NCBI RefSeq assembly: GCF_003970385.1
Contig: NZ_RXZH01000012.1
Coordinates: 1-64,000 of the forward strand
Origin: Vibrio aquaticus
GTDB lineage: Bacteria; Pseudomonadota; Gammaproteobacteria; Enterobacterales; Vibrionaceae
Direction of reading: 5' to 3'
Length of the DNA stretch: 64,000 nucleotides
Of this stretch, positions 29,547-38,829 are shown one piece after another. The notes below the pieces were generated by a model. The model was not told the origin of the DNA and did not search any database. It worked only from the letters and a program-made list of their open reading frames with translations. A program made the position numbers and the translations under genes. The first letter of the stretch is position 1. Every line of letters starts with the position of its first letter.

Positions 29547-31094
29547 ATGAGTGACTCTTTATTCTCAGGACAAGAGCCTCAGACTGGCGCAGATTACCTG
29601 CGCCAGATCTTACGAGCGCCTGTCTATGAAGTGGCAACGGTAACGCCACTTCAAGAGATGCCTCGCCTTGCAGAGCGAATTGGTAACAATGTGCAGATTA
29701 AGCGAGAAGACCGCCAGCCGGTACACTCGTTTAAACTGCGTGGCGCGTACAACATGGTCGCGAGCCTGACCGAACAGCAAAAAGCCGCAGGTGTGATTGC
29801 CGCGTCAGCAGGTAACCATGCCCAAGGTATGGCGCTATCAGGGACAAAGCTCGGCATTAAGACCACTATCGTGATGCCAAAAACCACACCCGATATCAAA
29901 GTCGAGGCAGTACGTGGCTTTGGCGGTAACGTGGTTCTACATGGCAGCAACTTTGATGAAGCGAAAGCTGAAGCAGAGCGTCTGTCTGCTAAACATGGCT
30001 ACACCTTTGTACCACCATTCGATCACCCACTAGTGATTGCAGGTCAAGGTACGATTGGTATGGAGATGCTGCAGCAAAATGGCCACCTCGATTATATCTT
30101 CGTTCCTGTCGGTGGCGGCGGTCTAGCTGCTGGTGTTGCGGTGCTGGTTAAACAGCTAATGCCTGAAATCAAAGTGATCGCCGTTGAGCCAGAAGATTCA
30201 GCCTGTCTAAAAGCAGCGCTAGATGCAGGTGAACCGGTGGTGCTTGATCAAGTCAGCATGTTTGCCGATGGTGTTGCGGTTAAGCGCATTGGTGAAGAGA
30301 CCTACCGTCTATGTGAAAAGTACATTGATGGTCATATCTCAGTTTCAAGCGATGAAATTTGTGCAGCGGTAAAAGACATTTTCGAAGACACGCGTGCAAT
30401 TGCCGAACCTTCGGGCGCTTTAGCACTAGCTGGCCTGAAAAAGTTTGCTGAACAAAATGAGCTCAAAGACAAACAACTTGGCACAGTGCTGTCAGGGGCT
30501 AACACCAACTTCCATGGTCTACGTTACGTCTCTGAGCGTTGTGAGCTGGGTGAAAAACGTGAAGGTCTATTGGCTGTCACCATCCCTGAACGTCAAGGTG
30601 CATTCTTTGAGTTCTGTAACTTGATTGGTGGCCGTGCAGTGACTGAGTTTAACTATCGCTACAACGACGACCAACTGGCGAACATCTTTGTGGGTGTTCG
30701 TCTGCAAGGTGGCCAAGAAGAGTTAGATAACATCATTCATGATCTGCGTGACGGCGGCTACCCAGTAGTTGACCTCTCTGATGATGAAATGGCGAAGTTG
30801 CACGTGCGCTATATGATTGGTGGTAAACCTTCAAAGCCACTCAAAGAGCGTCTTTACAGCTTCGAGTTCCCAGAATACCCAGGTGCACTCGTGAAATTCT
30901 TAAGCACGCTCGGTACTCACTGGAACATCAGCTTGTTTAACTACCGTAACCACGGTGCTGACTACGGCCGAGTGCTGTGTGGCTTTGAGCTCGACGAATC
31001 TGATCTGTCGAAGTTCTCTGCTCACCTGCGTGAACTGGGCTATCAATGTAAGGACGAAACCGACAACCCGTCGTATAAATTCTTCCTTTCCTAG
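29547..31094 (+). CDS. ilvA: threonine deaminase, biosynthetic
   Basis: IlvA converts Thr to 2-oxobutyrate, committing carbon to isoleucine. The 515-residue protein is the long, allosteric form: PLP-binding SFKLRGAYN (Lys near residue 57), ASAGNHAQG, the glycine-rich VGGGGLAAG, and two ACT-like regulatory segments from about residue 330 onward, which bind Ile and Val in E. coli. It is the last gene of ilvLGMEDA; ilvC is not in the window. Confidence 0.97.
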   Translation: MSDSLFSGQEPQTGADYLRQILRAPVYEVATVTPLQEMPRLAERIGNNVQIKREDRQPVHSFKLRGAYNMVASLTEQQKAAGVIAASAGNHAQGMALSGTKLGIKTTIVMPKTTPDIKVEAVRGFGGNVVLHGSNFDEAKAEAERLSAKHGYTFVPPFDHPLVIAGQGTIGMEMLQQNGHLDYIFVPVGGGGLAAGVAVLVKQLMPEIKVIAVEPEDSACLKAALDAGEPVVLDQVSMFADGVAVKRIGEETYRLCEKYIDGHISVSSDEICAAVKDIFEDTRAIAEPSGALALAGLKKFAEQNELKDKQLGTVLSGANTNFHGLRYVSERCELGEKREGLLAVTIPERQGAFFEFCNLIGGRAVTEFNYRYNDDQLANIFVGVRLQGGQEELDNIIHDLRDGGYPVVDLSDDEMAKLHVRYMIGGKPSKPLKERLYSFEFPEYPGALVKFLSTLGTHWNISLFNYRNHGADYGRVLCGFELDESDLSKFSAHLRELGYQCKDETDNPSYKFFLS

Positions 31095-31116
31095 TCAGTC
31101 GTAAACGTATTTGAAA

Positions 31117-31150
31117 GTCTCTAATCGTCTGGGTTAGAGGCTTTTCTCTA
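31117..31150 (+). terminator. likely terminator of the ilv operon
   Basis: GTCTCTAA (31117-31124) pairs with TTAGAGGC (31134-31141) with one G-T wobble, followed by TTTTCTCT. It lies 22 bp after the ilvA stop. The rest of the spacer to 31340 shows no other gene. Confidence 0.75.
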
Positions 31151-31340
31151 TCCTCTACAAATTCGTATCGAACATTTCCGATAGATAAAATCTTCTTCTC
31201 ACTCTCTCACCCGTGAATAACTCTTAGACAAAATGCGTGATGCGCATAGATATAATGCTAAAGTTTCATTTTTGTCATAGCCAGTTTAGGTCTACACTAA
31301 ATCCAGTTTCTAAATTGCTGCTCTATTTGTGGAGATCACT

Positions 31341-32321
31341 ATGTTTAACGCACTGATTCTAAACCAAGAAGAAAAACGTACTATCGCAACCATCGAACAG
31401 ATCGATGAAGCCCAATTGCCAGAAGGCGAAGTACTGATCGATGTTGATTACTCATCACTAAACTACAAAGACGGTTTAGCAATCACGGGTAAAGGCAAAA
31501 TCATCCGCAACTTCCCTATGGTGCCGGGCATCGACCTTGCTGGTACAGTAGTGAGCTCTGAAGATGGTCGCTACCAAGCCGGTGACAAAGTTGTCCTAAC
31601 TGGTTGGGGCGTGGGTGAAAACCATTGGGGTGGCATGGCACAGCGTGCACGTCTAAAAGCAGACTGGCTAGTACCACTACCACAAGGCCTAGACAGCAAA
31701 AAAGCGATGATGGTCGGTACAGCAGGCTTTACTGGCATGCTGTGTGTTCAAGCACTACTTGATGCAGGCATCAAACCAGAAGATGGTGAAATTCTAGTGA
31801 CTGGCGCAAGTGGTGGCGTTGGCTCGGTAGCAGTCACACTGCTGGGTCAGCTAGGCTATAAAGTGGCTGCAGTAACAGGTCGCGTTGAACAAAACGGCCC
31901 ACTACTTGAAAAACTTGGCGCTAGCCGCATCATCGACCGCGTAGAATTTGAAGAGCCAGCACGCCCGCTTGAAAAGCAAATCTGGGCAGGTGCGGTTGAT
32001 ACTGTCGGCAGCAAAGTGTTAGCGAAAGTACTGGCGCAAATGGATTACAACAGCGCAGTAGCCGCTTGTGGTCTGGCTGGTGGTTTTGACTTACCAACTA
32101 CAGTAATGCCGTTTATTCTGCGTAATGTACGTCTGCAAGGTATCGACTCAGTTTCATGCCCAACCGAAAAACGTATCGCGGCATGGGAAAAACTGGTTGA
32201 GCTACTACCAGATAGCTACTTCGAGCAAGCGTGTACTGAAGTAGAGCTCGCTGACGCGCCAAAATACGCGGAAGACATCACCAACGGTCAAGTAACAGGC
32301 CGCGTTGTTATCAAGCTTTAG
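31341..32321 (+). CDS. acuI: AcuI/YhdH-type acrylyl-CoA reductase (MDR family)
   Basis: A 326-residue zinc-less medium-chain reductase of the YhdH/AcuI group, which reduces acrylyl-CoA to propionyl-CoA with NADPH. That is relevant to DMSP and 3-hydroxypropionate use or detoxification in marine bacteria. Visible are MVPGIDLAGTV, GWGVGENHWGG and the NADPH loop VTGASGGVGSVAV. I start at ATG 31341 with GGAG 6 nt upstream; an in-frame start at 31329 would contain that site. No DMSP-cleavage genes are nearby, so the detoxification role is inference. Confidence 0.88.
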   Translation: MFNALILNQEEKRTIATIEQIDEAQLPEGEVLIDVDYSSLNYKDGLAITGKGKIIRNFPMVPGIDLAGTVVSSEDGRYQAGDKVVLTGWGVGENHWGGMAQRARLKADWLVPLPQGLDSKKAMMVGTAGFTGMLCVQALLDAGIKPEDGEILVTGASGGVGSVAVTLLGQLGYKVAAVTGRVEQNGPLLEKLGASRIIDRVEFEEPARPLEKQIWAGAVDTVGSKVLAKVLAQMDYNSAVAACGLAGGFDLPTTVMPFILRNVRLQGIDSVSCPTEKRIAAWEKLVELLPDSYFEQACTEVELADAPKYAEDITNGQVTGRVVIKL

Positions 32322-32335
32322 TCGATTAACGGCAC

Positions 32336-32428
32336 AATGTCATTCCTTAGAGTGAGGAGCGAACGAGTAAGGAATCTCTAAACGCGAGAGATTCCGGACA
32401 TTTCGTTCCTCAATTCCGGAATGACATT
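32336..32428. repeat. 93-bp nested palindromic repeat
   Basis: Three nested inverted repeats share one centre: AATGTCATTCC with GGAATGACATT at the ends, TGAGGAgCGAA with TTCGTTCCTCA inside, and GGAATCTCT (32371-32379) with AGAGATTCC (32387-32395) at the centre. The whole unit would fold into one long hairpin. It lies between the convergent acuI and lysR genes, where it may end both transcripts. It resembles intergenic repeats I recall from Vibrio genomes. Confidence 0.8.
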
Positions 32429-32443
32429 TCTAATTCTATTCGA

Positions 32444-33394
32444 TCAATCCAAACCAATATCTTCAATTCGTTTGGCAATCAAGCGACTGCACTCTTCCTT
32501 TACGATTCCACGTAACCATTCCTGAGCAGGAGAATGCTCACAACGCGGATGCCAGATCATCGAGTAATCAAACGGCGTAAACTGGAACGGCAGTGGCTTT
32601 ATCACTAAGTCATAACGCTCGGCGACTAAATAAGCTAAATCAGCGGGCACAGTAATAATGATTGGCATAGTATCAATGATCGCCAGCGCCGCTTCTAAAT
32701 GGTAAGCACGCAGCACCATCTTACGCTTCGGCTGATCAACGAGTGCCCCCTCGATTAATGCCTTAACCCCGTCACTGATCGCAATCATCGCATGAGGATA
32801 AGTGAGATAATCCGCCAAGCTCATTTCTTTGTTGGCTAACGGGTGCTGCTTTGAGAGTAAACACAGCACACCAACACGACCTAAAATTTCACTGCGCAGC
32901 GGCTCTACTGGGCCTATCGGGCGACAAATGGCTAAGTCGGCATTCTCGTAAGTGAGCTGATCGGCTAATCGATCATGCTGCAAAGGCAGAAAGTTAAAGG
33001 AAACGTTCGGTGCTTCTTGATAAATACGAGGTAAAGCAAATGGCAAAATAGTTTGCATCGCATAGTCAGTCGTCGCAATGGTAAAGGTCTGCTCAAAGCT
33101 TTGTGGGTCAAACTCTAATGGCGAAAGCAACTGACGCAAAGACTCTAGCGGTTCACCTAAACAGCGATCCATTTCAAGCGCTTTCTCGGTCGGGATTAGG
33201 TGTTGGCCTTGGCGGGTAAATAAAGGGTCGCCAAGCATCTCTCGCAACCGCCCAAGCACTCGACTCATCGCTGATTGACTGAGATTCAAACGATGAGCGG
33301 CTTTGCTCACGCTACACTCTTCGATCAACACGCGAAGCGCGACCAGCAAGTTGAGATCTCGGCGATAAATGTCTTCTAATTCCACGTGAGTCAC
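32444..33394 (-). CDS. LysR family transcriptional regulator
   Basis: A 316-residue LysR-type regulator. The winged helix-turn-helix lies in residues 11-70 (RRDLNLLVALRVLIEECSVS, LSQSAMSRVLGRLR), followed by a substrate-binding domain from about residue 100. The RDLNLLVAL opening and the LFTRQGQHLIPT segment place it in the NodD/LeuO-like branch. The inducer is not known. The convergent neighbour acuI is a possible but unproven target, since LysR regulators usually control divergent genes. Confidence 0.9.
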   Translation of the reverse strand: MTHVELEDIYRRDLNLLVALRVLIEECSVSKAAHRLNLSQSAMSRVLGRLREMLGDPLFTRQGQHLIPTEKALEMDRCLGEPLESLRQLLSPLEFDPQSFEQTFTIATTDYAMQTILPFALPRIYQEAPNVSFNFLPLQHDRLADQLTYENADLAICRPIGPVEPLRSEILGRVGVLCLLSKQHPLANKEMSLADYLTYPHAMIAISDGVKALIEGALVDQPKRKMVLRAYHLEAALAIIDTMPIIITVPADLAYLVAERYDLVIKPLPFQFTPFDYSMIWHPRCEHSPAQEWLRGIVKEECSRLIAKRIEDIGLD

Positions 33395-33436
33395 TCATTT
33401 TCTATCAAGGTGACGTGAATTGTACCTTTTTCAGGC

Positions 33437-33466
33437 AAAAAAAATCCCGCTTTTCAGCGGGGAAGC
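33437..33466 (-). terminator. terminator of the 63-codon gene
   Basis: On the minus strand CCCCGCT-GAAA-AGCGGGA is followed by eight T residues. It lies 70 bp after the stop of the small membrane protein gene and just upstream of the LysR start. Confidence 0.88.
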
Positions 33467-33537
33467 CCAAGAAAACTGGGGATAGTGTCGGAATGTAGTT
33501 GAGCGTAGTGCAAAACGGATAACAGTTGGAAGAGCTC

Positions 33538-33729
33538 TTACCCGTTCTCTTGTTCTTCAGATGCGCTCGGCCAGCGATGCATCTCAAGCCAAATCCCTAC
33601 CACCGTCGCGCCCATACCAAGCAATGGCATAAACGAAGACGGTTCGGATGGTGAACGTAAAACAAGTGCGCAAAAAGAAATAAAACACAGCACAGAGTAG
33701 ATTGTTAAACGATCTAAAGCTGTTAGCAT
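33538..33729 (-). CDS. small membrane protein of unknown function
   Basis: A 63-residue protein with two hydrophobic segments, about residues 8-24 (LTIYSVLCFISFCALVL) and 33-49 (FMPLLGMGATVVGIWLE), joined by a short Pro/Ser loop, and a polar acidic tail. AGAGG lies 5 nt before the ATG and a good terminator follows, so it is probably expressed. I do not recognise the family. Confidence 0.65.
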   Translation of the reverse strand: MLTALDRLTIYSVLCFISFCALVLRSPSEPSSFMPLLGMGATVVGIWLEMHRWPSASEEQENG

Positions 33730-33856
33730 GCTTGCCTCTTGTTAATTGTTACCAACTTGTTAACTAAGTTAAAACAAAATGATCACTTTGCCAAGGGGTT
33801 ATTGAATATTTTTTCTCCACAAGTATCATCTAGCCCTAATTGAGGTAAATGAAGAT

Positions 33857-34111
33857 ATGACCATGACATTCAACCCACAGCAGGCCGATAAAACCCTAGA
33901 GGCAGAAGGATTACGTTGCCCAGAGCCAGTGATGATGGTCAGGAAGACAATTCGAAACATGCAAGATGGTGAGGTTTTATTGGTGAAAGCCGATGATCCA
34001 TCGACAACACGCGACATTCCTAGTTTTTGCCGCTTTATGGATCATCAACTGATAGATTCTCAAACTGAAGAGCTACCTTTTCAGTACCTAATCAAGAAAG
34101 GCATGGAGTAA
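33857..34111 (+). CDS. tusA: sulfur carrier protein TusA
   Basis: TusA accepts sulfur from IscS as a persulfide and passes it toward 2-thiouridine (mnm5s2U34) synthesis in tRNA. The 84-residue protein shows the family CPxP motif, LRCPEPVMM, with the acceptor Cys21, and the block [18 protein letters not shown]. It is nearly identical to E. coli TusA in the core. It stands alone between two small-protein genes and ends at a bidirectional terminator. Confidence 0.95.
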   Translation: MTMTFNPQQADKTLEAEGLRCPEPVMMVRKTIRNMQDGEVLLVKADDPSTTRDIPSFCRFMDHQLIDSQTEELPFQYLIKKGME

Positions 34112-34124
34112 TCTCTGTCTCAGA

Positions 34125-34160
34125 AAACAAAACGGCAGCCAAATGGCTGCCGTTTTTTAT
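34125..34160. terminator. bidirectional terminator after tusA
   Basis: AAAACGGCAGCC-AAAT-GGCTGCCGTTTT has an 8-bp GC-rich stem with A- and T-tracts on either side, so it serves tusA and the convergent 86-codon gene. Confidence 0.93.
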
Positions 34161-34417
34161 TCGTCATATTCGAGGGTGTGGACTTCGCTTTGCAACTTAC
34201 TCAGCTGCTTTCTCATCGCCCGCATTTCTTCATGCATTGGGATAATGTGCGCAACACGGATCCAAGCTTCGACCGTCAATCCAGTCAAAATAAAAGACCC
34301 AGCAACGATAGGTAACCACATATCGGTTAGCACCATCGCTAACAAGCACAAAGCTAGACCAAAAGTGAACAAGTAACTCTGACTTTTTGGGGTCATCCCC
34401 ATGTAACGTGTAAGCAT
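34157..34417 (-). CDS. small two-helix membrane protein with C-terminal coiled coil
   Basis: An 86-residue protein. Two transmembrane segments are visible at about residues 16-31 (LFTFGLALCLLAMVLT) and 34-52 (WLPIVAGSFILTGLTVEAW). A charged helix follows, HEEMRAMRKQLSKLQSEVHT, with heptad-like Leu/Met spacing, probably a cytosolic coiled coil. I do not know its function. It is convergent with tusA; the 160-bp region between it and mneA carries no gene I can support. Confidence 0.65.
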   Translation of the reverse strand: MLTRYMGMTPKSQSYLFTFGLALCLLAMVLTDMWLPIVAGSFILTGLTVEAWIRVAHIIPMHEEMRAMRKQLSKLQSEVHTLEYDE

Positions 34418-34578
34418 AACCTTGCCCTCTCGCTATCATTCACAAGGTTAAATTACCATGACAATGATGACACTAATATGTCCGCGATCACGACTTTACA
34501 CGATACTCAACCAAACCTTACTCGCGTTCTACTTCACCGACAGTTATTGATATTTAACACCACAATCACGAATGTTCA

Positions 34579-35133
34579 TTACAGAATAGCAGCACCAATC
34601 GCCAAGCCAACAAACAGTAAAGCCGTGACTTTTCGAATCAGCGCAAGCGGCATTTTATCAGCTGACAACTTACCAATAAGAACAACCGGAACGTTCGCGA
34701 GAAGCATACCGATAGTGGTACCTAGAATAACCATCATCAGGGCATCGGCATACTGAGCGCCAAGAATCGAAGTTGCGATTTGAGTTTTATCGCCAATCTC
34801 AGCCACGAAGAACGCAATGAAACTGGCAATAAACGGGCCACGGTTAGAAATCTGTTCATCGTCATCCAACTTGTCTGGAATCAGAACCCACGCCGCCATG
34901 GCAATAAAACTGACCACCAGCACCCACTTTAAGGTTTCAGGCGTCATGTAATCGGCAACAACCACACCCAACCATGCAGCTAATGCATGATTTGCAATCG
35001 TAGCGAAAAAAATGGCGGCAATAATAGGGATCGGTTTGCGGTATCGACTGGCTAACAGTAGAGATAAAAGTTGGGTTTTATCACCAATTTCCGCTAAGGC
35101 TACGGTGGTGATGGAAATAGCTAAAACGCTCAC
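34579..35133 (-). CDS. mneA: manganese exporter of the TMEM165/GDT1 (UPF0016) family
   Basis: MneA exports Mn2+ and protects V. cholerae from manganese excess. This 184-residue protein has six hydrophobic helices in two repeats, each with the family motif EIGDKT (residues 15-20 and 112-117), whose acidic residues form the cation path. I start at GTG 35133, 7 nt after AAGAG; an in-frame upstream extension would run through the riboswitch. The neighbour glyQ matches the V. cholerae arrangement. A yybP-ykoY-type leader lies upstream, as for other Mn exporters. Confidence 0.9.
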   Translation of the reverse strand: MSVLAISITTVALAEIGDKTQLLSLLLASRYRKPIPIIAAIFFATIANHALAAWLGVVVADYMTPETLKWVLVVSFIAMAAWVLIPDKLDDDEQISNRGPFIASFIAFFVAEIGDKTQIATSILGAQYADALMMVILGTTIGMLLANVPVVLIGKLSADKMPLALIRKVTALLFVGLAIGAAIL

Positions 35134-35199
35134 GACATGCTCTTTATAGGGCGGGAATAGTATATTTAACCAAAGACAAACCTCATGCCCCACCCCGGT

Positions 35200-35358
35200 T
35201 CATGATGATTTGTCTAAGGTCTTGCTAAACCACATCGGCGTATTGTTATAGTTGGCCGATATTGGGTCTCGAATGCCATGATGATTTTGCATCAATTATG
35301 TTGACAGACGAACCTATTATCCCAGTGTTGATAGATAGGTAAGCTACTCCCCAAAGAC
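35200..35358 (-). ncRNA. yybP-ykoY-type manganese riboswitch of mneA
   Basis: On the minus strand the leader opens with GGGGAGTAGC (about 35342-35351), the hallmark first loop of the yybP-ykoY class. GTCAACAT and CGAGACC follow, sequences I recall from enterobacterial members. This class senses Mn2+ and activates exporters, including UPF0016 genes. A possible expression platform pairs AGACAAA (about 35210) with TTTGTCT (about 35175) near the ribosome site. Boundaries are approximate; the 3' limit is a guess. Confidence 0.85.
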
Positions 35359-35364
35359 GGCGTG

Positions 35365-35393
35365 ATTTTATCCACCTCACGGCCGATACTCAA
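35365..35393 (-). promoter_or_regulatory. mneA promoter
   Basis: On the minus strand TTGAGT (35388-35393) and TAAAAT (35365-35370) are 17 bp apart. Transcription would start near 35358, a few bases before the riboswitch begins. Confidence 0.75.
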
Positions 35394-35415
35394 CCTTCAA
35401 ACTGCAAATAAACTC

Positions 35416-35463
35416 CCTTTTAGTGGAAATCAGTTAGATAAGTCGGAAAAATTCCACTAAAGG
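35416..35463 (+). repeat. inverted repeat upstream of glyQ
   Basis: CCTTTTAGTGGAA and TTCCACTAAAGG are 12-bp arms with one bulged T and a loop of about 22 nt, followed by ATATTTTTGG. It lies in the spacer between divergent mneA and glyQ. It could be a leader hairpin of glyQS or a stray terminator. A weak -10 TATACT follows at 35521 without a good -35. Confidence 0.5.
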
Positions 35464-35586
35464 ATATTTTTGGCTACCAATTAATCAAGATTAGCGCTAC
35501 TCCCATGCCAAATATCTGGGTATACTTGATTGTTATTTTTCTCTGTTTCAAACAGACCTTTTACTCAAAGAATTGCGCGAATTACT

Positions 35587-36525
35587 ATGCAAAAATACGA
35601 TATCAAAACCTTCCAGGGAATGATCCTCGCGCTGCAGGATTACTGGGCACAAAACGGTTGTACCATTGTTCAACCTCTAGATATGGAAGTAGGTGCGGGC
35701 ACCTCTCACCCAATGACATGTCTACGTGCACTTGGCCCAGAGCCAATGTCGACAGCTTACGTTCAACCTTCACGTCGTCCTACCGATGGCCGTTATGGTG
35801 AAAACCCGAACCGTCTGCAGCACTATTATCAATTCCAAGTAGCCCTAAAACCTTCTCCAGATAATATTCAGGAGTTGTACCTAGGCTCACTTGAAGTTCT
35901 TGGTATCGATCCGCTAGTTCACGATATTCGCTTCGTAGAAGACAACTGGGAAAACCCAACGCTAGGCGCATGGGGTCTTGGTTGGGAAGTATGGCTAAAC
36001 GGCATGGAAGTGACTCAGTTTACTTACTTCCAGCAAGTTGGCGGCCTTGAGTGTAAGCCTGTAACCGGTGAGATCACTTACGGTATCGAACGTCTAGCAA
36101 TGTACATCCAAGAAGTAGACTCTGTTTACGATCTTGTATGGAACGTAGCACCAGACGGCAGCAACGTGACTTACGGTGATATCTTCCACCAAAACGAAGT
36201 TGAGCAATCAACCTACAACTTCGAGCACGCTGACGTAGATTTCCTATTCACTTTCTTCGACCAGTGCGAGAAAGAGTGTAAAGAGCTACTTGAGCTAGAG
36301 AAGCCGCTACCGCTTCCAGCTTACGAGCGCATTCTAAAAGCGGGTCACGCGTTCAACATTCTTGATGCGCGTAAAGCTATCTCTGTTACAGAGCGCCAAC
36401 GTTACATCCTTCGTATCCGCAACCTGACTAAATCAGTTGCTGAAGCATACTACGCATCACGTGAAGCGCTTGGCTTCCCAATGTGTCGTACCCAAGAACA
36501 AAAAGTTCAAGGCGAGGAGAAGTAA
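35587..36525 (+). CDS. glyQ: glycyl-tRNA synthetase, alpha subunit
   Basis: GlyQ is the catalytic class II subunit of the alpha2beta2 glycyl-tRNA synthetase. The 312-residue protein aligns end to end with the family: [35 protein letters not shown]-like segment at [38 protein letters not shown] and the C-terminal [18 protein letters not shown] start at ATG 35587; an in-frame upstream extension of 19 residues is not family-like. The start has no clear ribosome site. glyS follows after 2 nt. Confidence 0.95.
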   Translation: MQKYDIKTFQGMILALQDYWAQNGCTIVQPLDMEVGAGTSHPMTCLRALGPEPMSTAYVQPSRRPTDGRYGENPNRLQHYYQFQVALKPSPDNIQELYLGSLEVLGIDPLVHDIRFVEDNWENPTLGAWGLGWEVWLNGMEVTQFTYFQQVGGLECKPVTGEITYGIERLAMYIQEVDSVYDLVWNVAPDGSNVTYGDIFHQNEVEQSTYNFEHADVDFLFTFFDQCEKECKELLELEKPLPLPAYERILKAGHAFNILDARKAISVTERQRYILRIRNLTKSVAEAYYASREALGFPMCRTQEQKVQGEEK

Positions 36526-36527
36526 TC

Positions 36528-38609
36528 ATGGCTAAAGAATTTCTAATTGAGCTGGGTACTGAAGAGCTACCACCAACGCAACTTCGCACTCTAGCGGAAG
36601 CGTTCGCAGCAAACTTCGAAGCTGAGCTAAAAGGCGCAGACCTAGCACATGAAGGTGTGAAATGGTACGCCGCTCCTCGTCGTCTAGCACTTAAGGTTTC
36701 AGCGCTAGCTGAAGGCCAAGCAGACAAAGTGGTTGAGAAGCGCGGTCCTGCAGTTTCTGTGGCATTCGATGCTGACGGCAATGCAACTAAAGCGGCTCAA
36801 GGCTGGGCACGTGGTAATGGCATCACTGTTGAACAAGCTGACCGTCTAGTGACAGACAAAGGCGAATGGCTACTGTTCAAACAAGAAGTAAAAGGCCAAG
36901 CAACGTCTGAAATCGTTGTTGAGCTGGCAGCAAAAGCACTGGGTAACCTGCCTATCGCTAAGCCAATGCGTTGGGGTAACAAGACAACTCAGTTTATCCG
37001 CCCGGTTAAAACGCTAACTATGCTAATGGGCGCTGACCTTATCGAAGGTGAGATCTTAGGCGTAGCATCAGACCGCACTATCCGTGGTCACCGCTTCATG
37101 GGTGAGCAAGAGTTCACTATCGAATCTGCAGAGCAATACCCAGCGATCCTAGAAGAGCGCGGTAAAGTAATGGCAGATTACGAAGCGCGTAAAGCGATCA
37201 TCCTTGCTGACTCACAAAAAGCAGCAGCAGCGGTTGGTGGTACAGCGGATCTAGAAGATGACCTAGTAGAAGAAGTGACTTCTCTGGTTGAGTGGCCAGT
37301 AGTGCTAACTGCGAAGTTTGAAGAAGAGTTCCTAAAAGTACCTTCTGAAGCGTTGGTTTACACCATGAAAGGTGACCAGAAGTACTTCCCTGTCTACGAT
37401 GACAACAAGAAGCTACTGCCTAACTTCATCTTCGTTTCAAACATCGAATCAAAAGAGCCTCGCTACGTAATCGAAGGTAACGAGAAGGTTGTACGTCCAC
37501 GTCTTGCGGATGCAGAATTCTTCTTCAACACTGACCGTAAGCGTCCTTTAATCGATCGTCTACCTGAGCTAGAGCAAGCTATCTTCCAGAAGCAGCTTGG
37601 TACTATCAAAGACAAGACTGACCGTATTACTGAACTTGCTGGCTACATCGCTGAGCAAATCGATGCTGACGTTGAAAAATCTAAGCGTGCTGGTCTACTA
37701 GCGAAATGTGACCTAATGACCTCTATGGTATTCGAATTTACCGATACTCAAGGTGTAATGGGCATGCACTACGCAACTCACGATGGTGAAGACGAGCAAG
37801 TTGCACTAGCACTTTACGAACAGTACATGCCTCGTTTCGCTGGTGACGATCTACCAAGCACAGGCATTTCTTCTGCAGTTGCAATGGCAGACAAGCTAGA
37901 CACTATCGTAGGTATCTTCGGTATTGGCCAAGCACCTAAGGGTTCAGACCCATTTGCACTTCGTCGTGCATCTCTAGGTGTACTACGTATCATCGTAGAA
38001 AACGGCTACAACCTAGACCTAACAGACCTGATCGCGAAAGCGAAGTCTCTGTTTGCCCAAGAAGATGGTACTAGCCGCCTGACTAACGACAACGTTGAAA
38101 CTGATGTTATTGAATTTATGCTTGGTCGTTTCAATGCATGGTACAAAGACGAAGGCTTCAGCGTGGATATCATCCAAGCGGTACTGGCTAACCGTCCAAC
38201 CAAACCAGCAGACTTTGACCAGCGCGTAAAAGCGGTATCTCACTTCCGCGAGCTAGAAGCCGCAGAAGCACTAGCCGCAGCAAACAAGCGTGTAGGTAAC
38301 ATCCTAGCGAAATTCGACGGTGAACTCGCTGCAGAAATCGACCTAGCACTTCTTCAAGAAGACGCAGAGAAAGCACTAGCAGAAAGCGTTGAAGTAATGA
38401 CAGAAGCGCTAGAGCCAGCGTTCGCTACAGGTAACTACCAAGAAGCGCTAAGCAAGCTAGCGGGTCTACGTGAGCCTGTTGATGCATTCTTCGATAACGT
38501 AATGGTAATGGCAGACGACGAAGCTCTGAAGAAGAACCGTCTAACGCTACTGAACAACCTACGTAACCTGTTCCTACAGATCGCAGACATCTCTTTACTG
38601 CAAAAGTAA
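36528..38609 (+). CDS. glyS: glycyl-tRNA synthetase, beta subunit
   Basis: GlyS is the tRNA-binding beta subunit, with a C-terminal DALR-type anticodon-binding domain (about residues 580-680). The 693-residue length is normal. Conserved blocks include [12 protein letters not shown] at the start, [24 protein letters not shown] and [17 protein letters not shown] start at ATG 36528, 2 nt after the glyQ stop, with GAGGAG in glyQ as ribosome site; an in-frame start at 36483 within glyQ is rejected. Confidence 0.97.
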   Translation: MAKEFLIELGTEELPPTQLRTLAEAFAANFEAELKGADLAHEGVKWYAAPRRLALKVSALAEGQADKVVEKRGPAVSVAFDADGNATKAAQGWARGNGITVEQADRLVTDKGEWLLFKQEVKGQATSEIVVELAAKALGNLPIAKPMRWGNKTTQFIRPVKTLTMLMGADLIEGEILGVASDRTIRGHRFMGEQEFTIESAEQYPAILEERGKVMADYEARKAIILADSQKAAAAVGGTADLEDDLVEEVTSLVEWPVVLTAKFEEEFLKVPSEALVYTMKGDQKYFPVYDDNKKLLPNFIFVSNIESKEPRYVIEGNEKVVRPRLADAEFFFNTDRKRPLIDRLPELEQAIFQKQLGTIKDKTDRITELAGYIAEQIDADVEKSKRAGLLAKCDLMTSMVFEFTDTQGVMGMHYATHDGEDEQVALALYEQYMPRFAGDDLPSTGISSAVAMADKLDTIVGIFGIGQAPKGSDPFALRRASLGVLRIIVENGYNLDLTDLIAKAKSLFAQEDGTSRLTNDNVETDVIEFMLGRFNAWYKDEGFSVDIIQAVLANRPTKPADFDQRVKAVSHFRELEAAEALAAANKRVGNILAKFDGELAAEIDLALLQEDAEKALAESVEVMTEALEPAFATGNYQEALSKLAGLREPVDAFFDNVMVMADDEALKKNRLTLLNNLRNLFLQIADISLLQK

Positions 38610-38654
38610 GTCTTAAGATAAACGCCTCAAGACCTTACTTTAAGTAAGACCTTT

Positions 38655-38690
38655 AAAGCCCAACTTCTCGGAGTTGGGCTTTTCTTTATC
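38655..38690 (+). terminator. terminator of glyQS
   Basis: AAAGCCCAACT (38655-38665) pairs with AGTTGGGCTTT (38672-38682), followed by TCTTTAT. A smaller inverted repeat, ATACCTC (38702-38708) with GAGGTAT (38738-38744), lies beyond it before avtA; I assign it no role. Confidence 0.9.
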
Positions 38691-38829
38691 TCTCGTCTTG
38701 TATACCTCGATTTAGTGCTTTTCGTCTTATGGTCATTGAGGTATGTTCAAGGATTACTCTGTTGGTCAGCCACGCTCTGATCGCTCTACACTTAAAGCAA
38801 TGACAATAATGAATTAGGTACAATCAGCA

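Noticed and set aside
34478-34756. 92-codon plus-strand frame overlapping the end of mneA
   Set aside because: Most of it is antisense to the conserved mneA coding sequence; no ribosome site or family likeness.
35416-35586. T-box or other tRNA-sensing leader for glyQS
   Set aside because: No T-box sequence or specifier loop is visible, and T-boxes are not known in gammaproteobacteria; only a plain inverted repeat is present.
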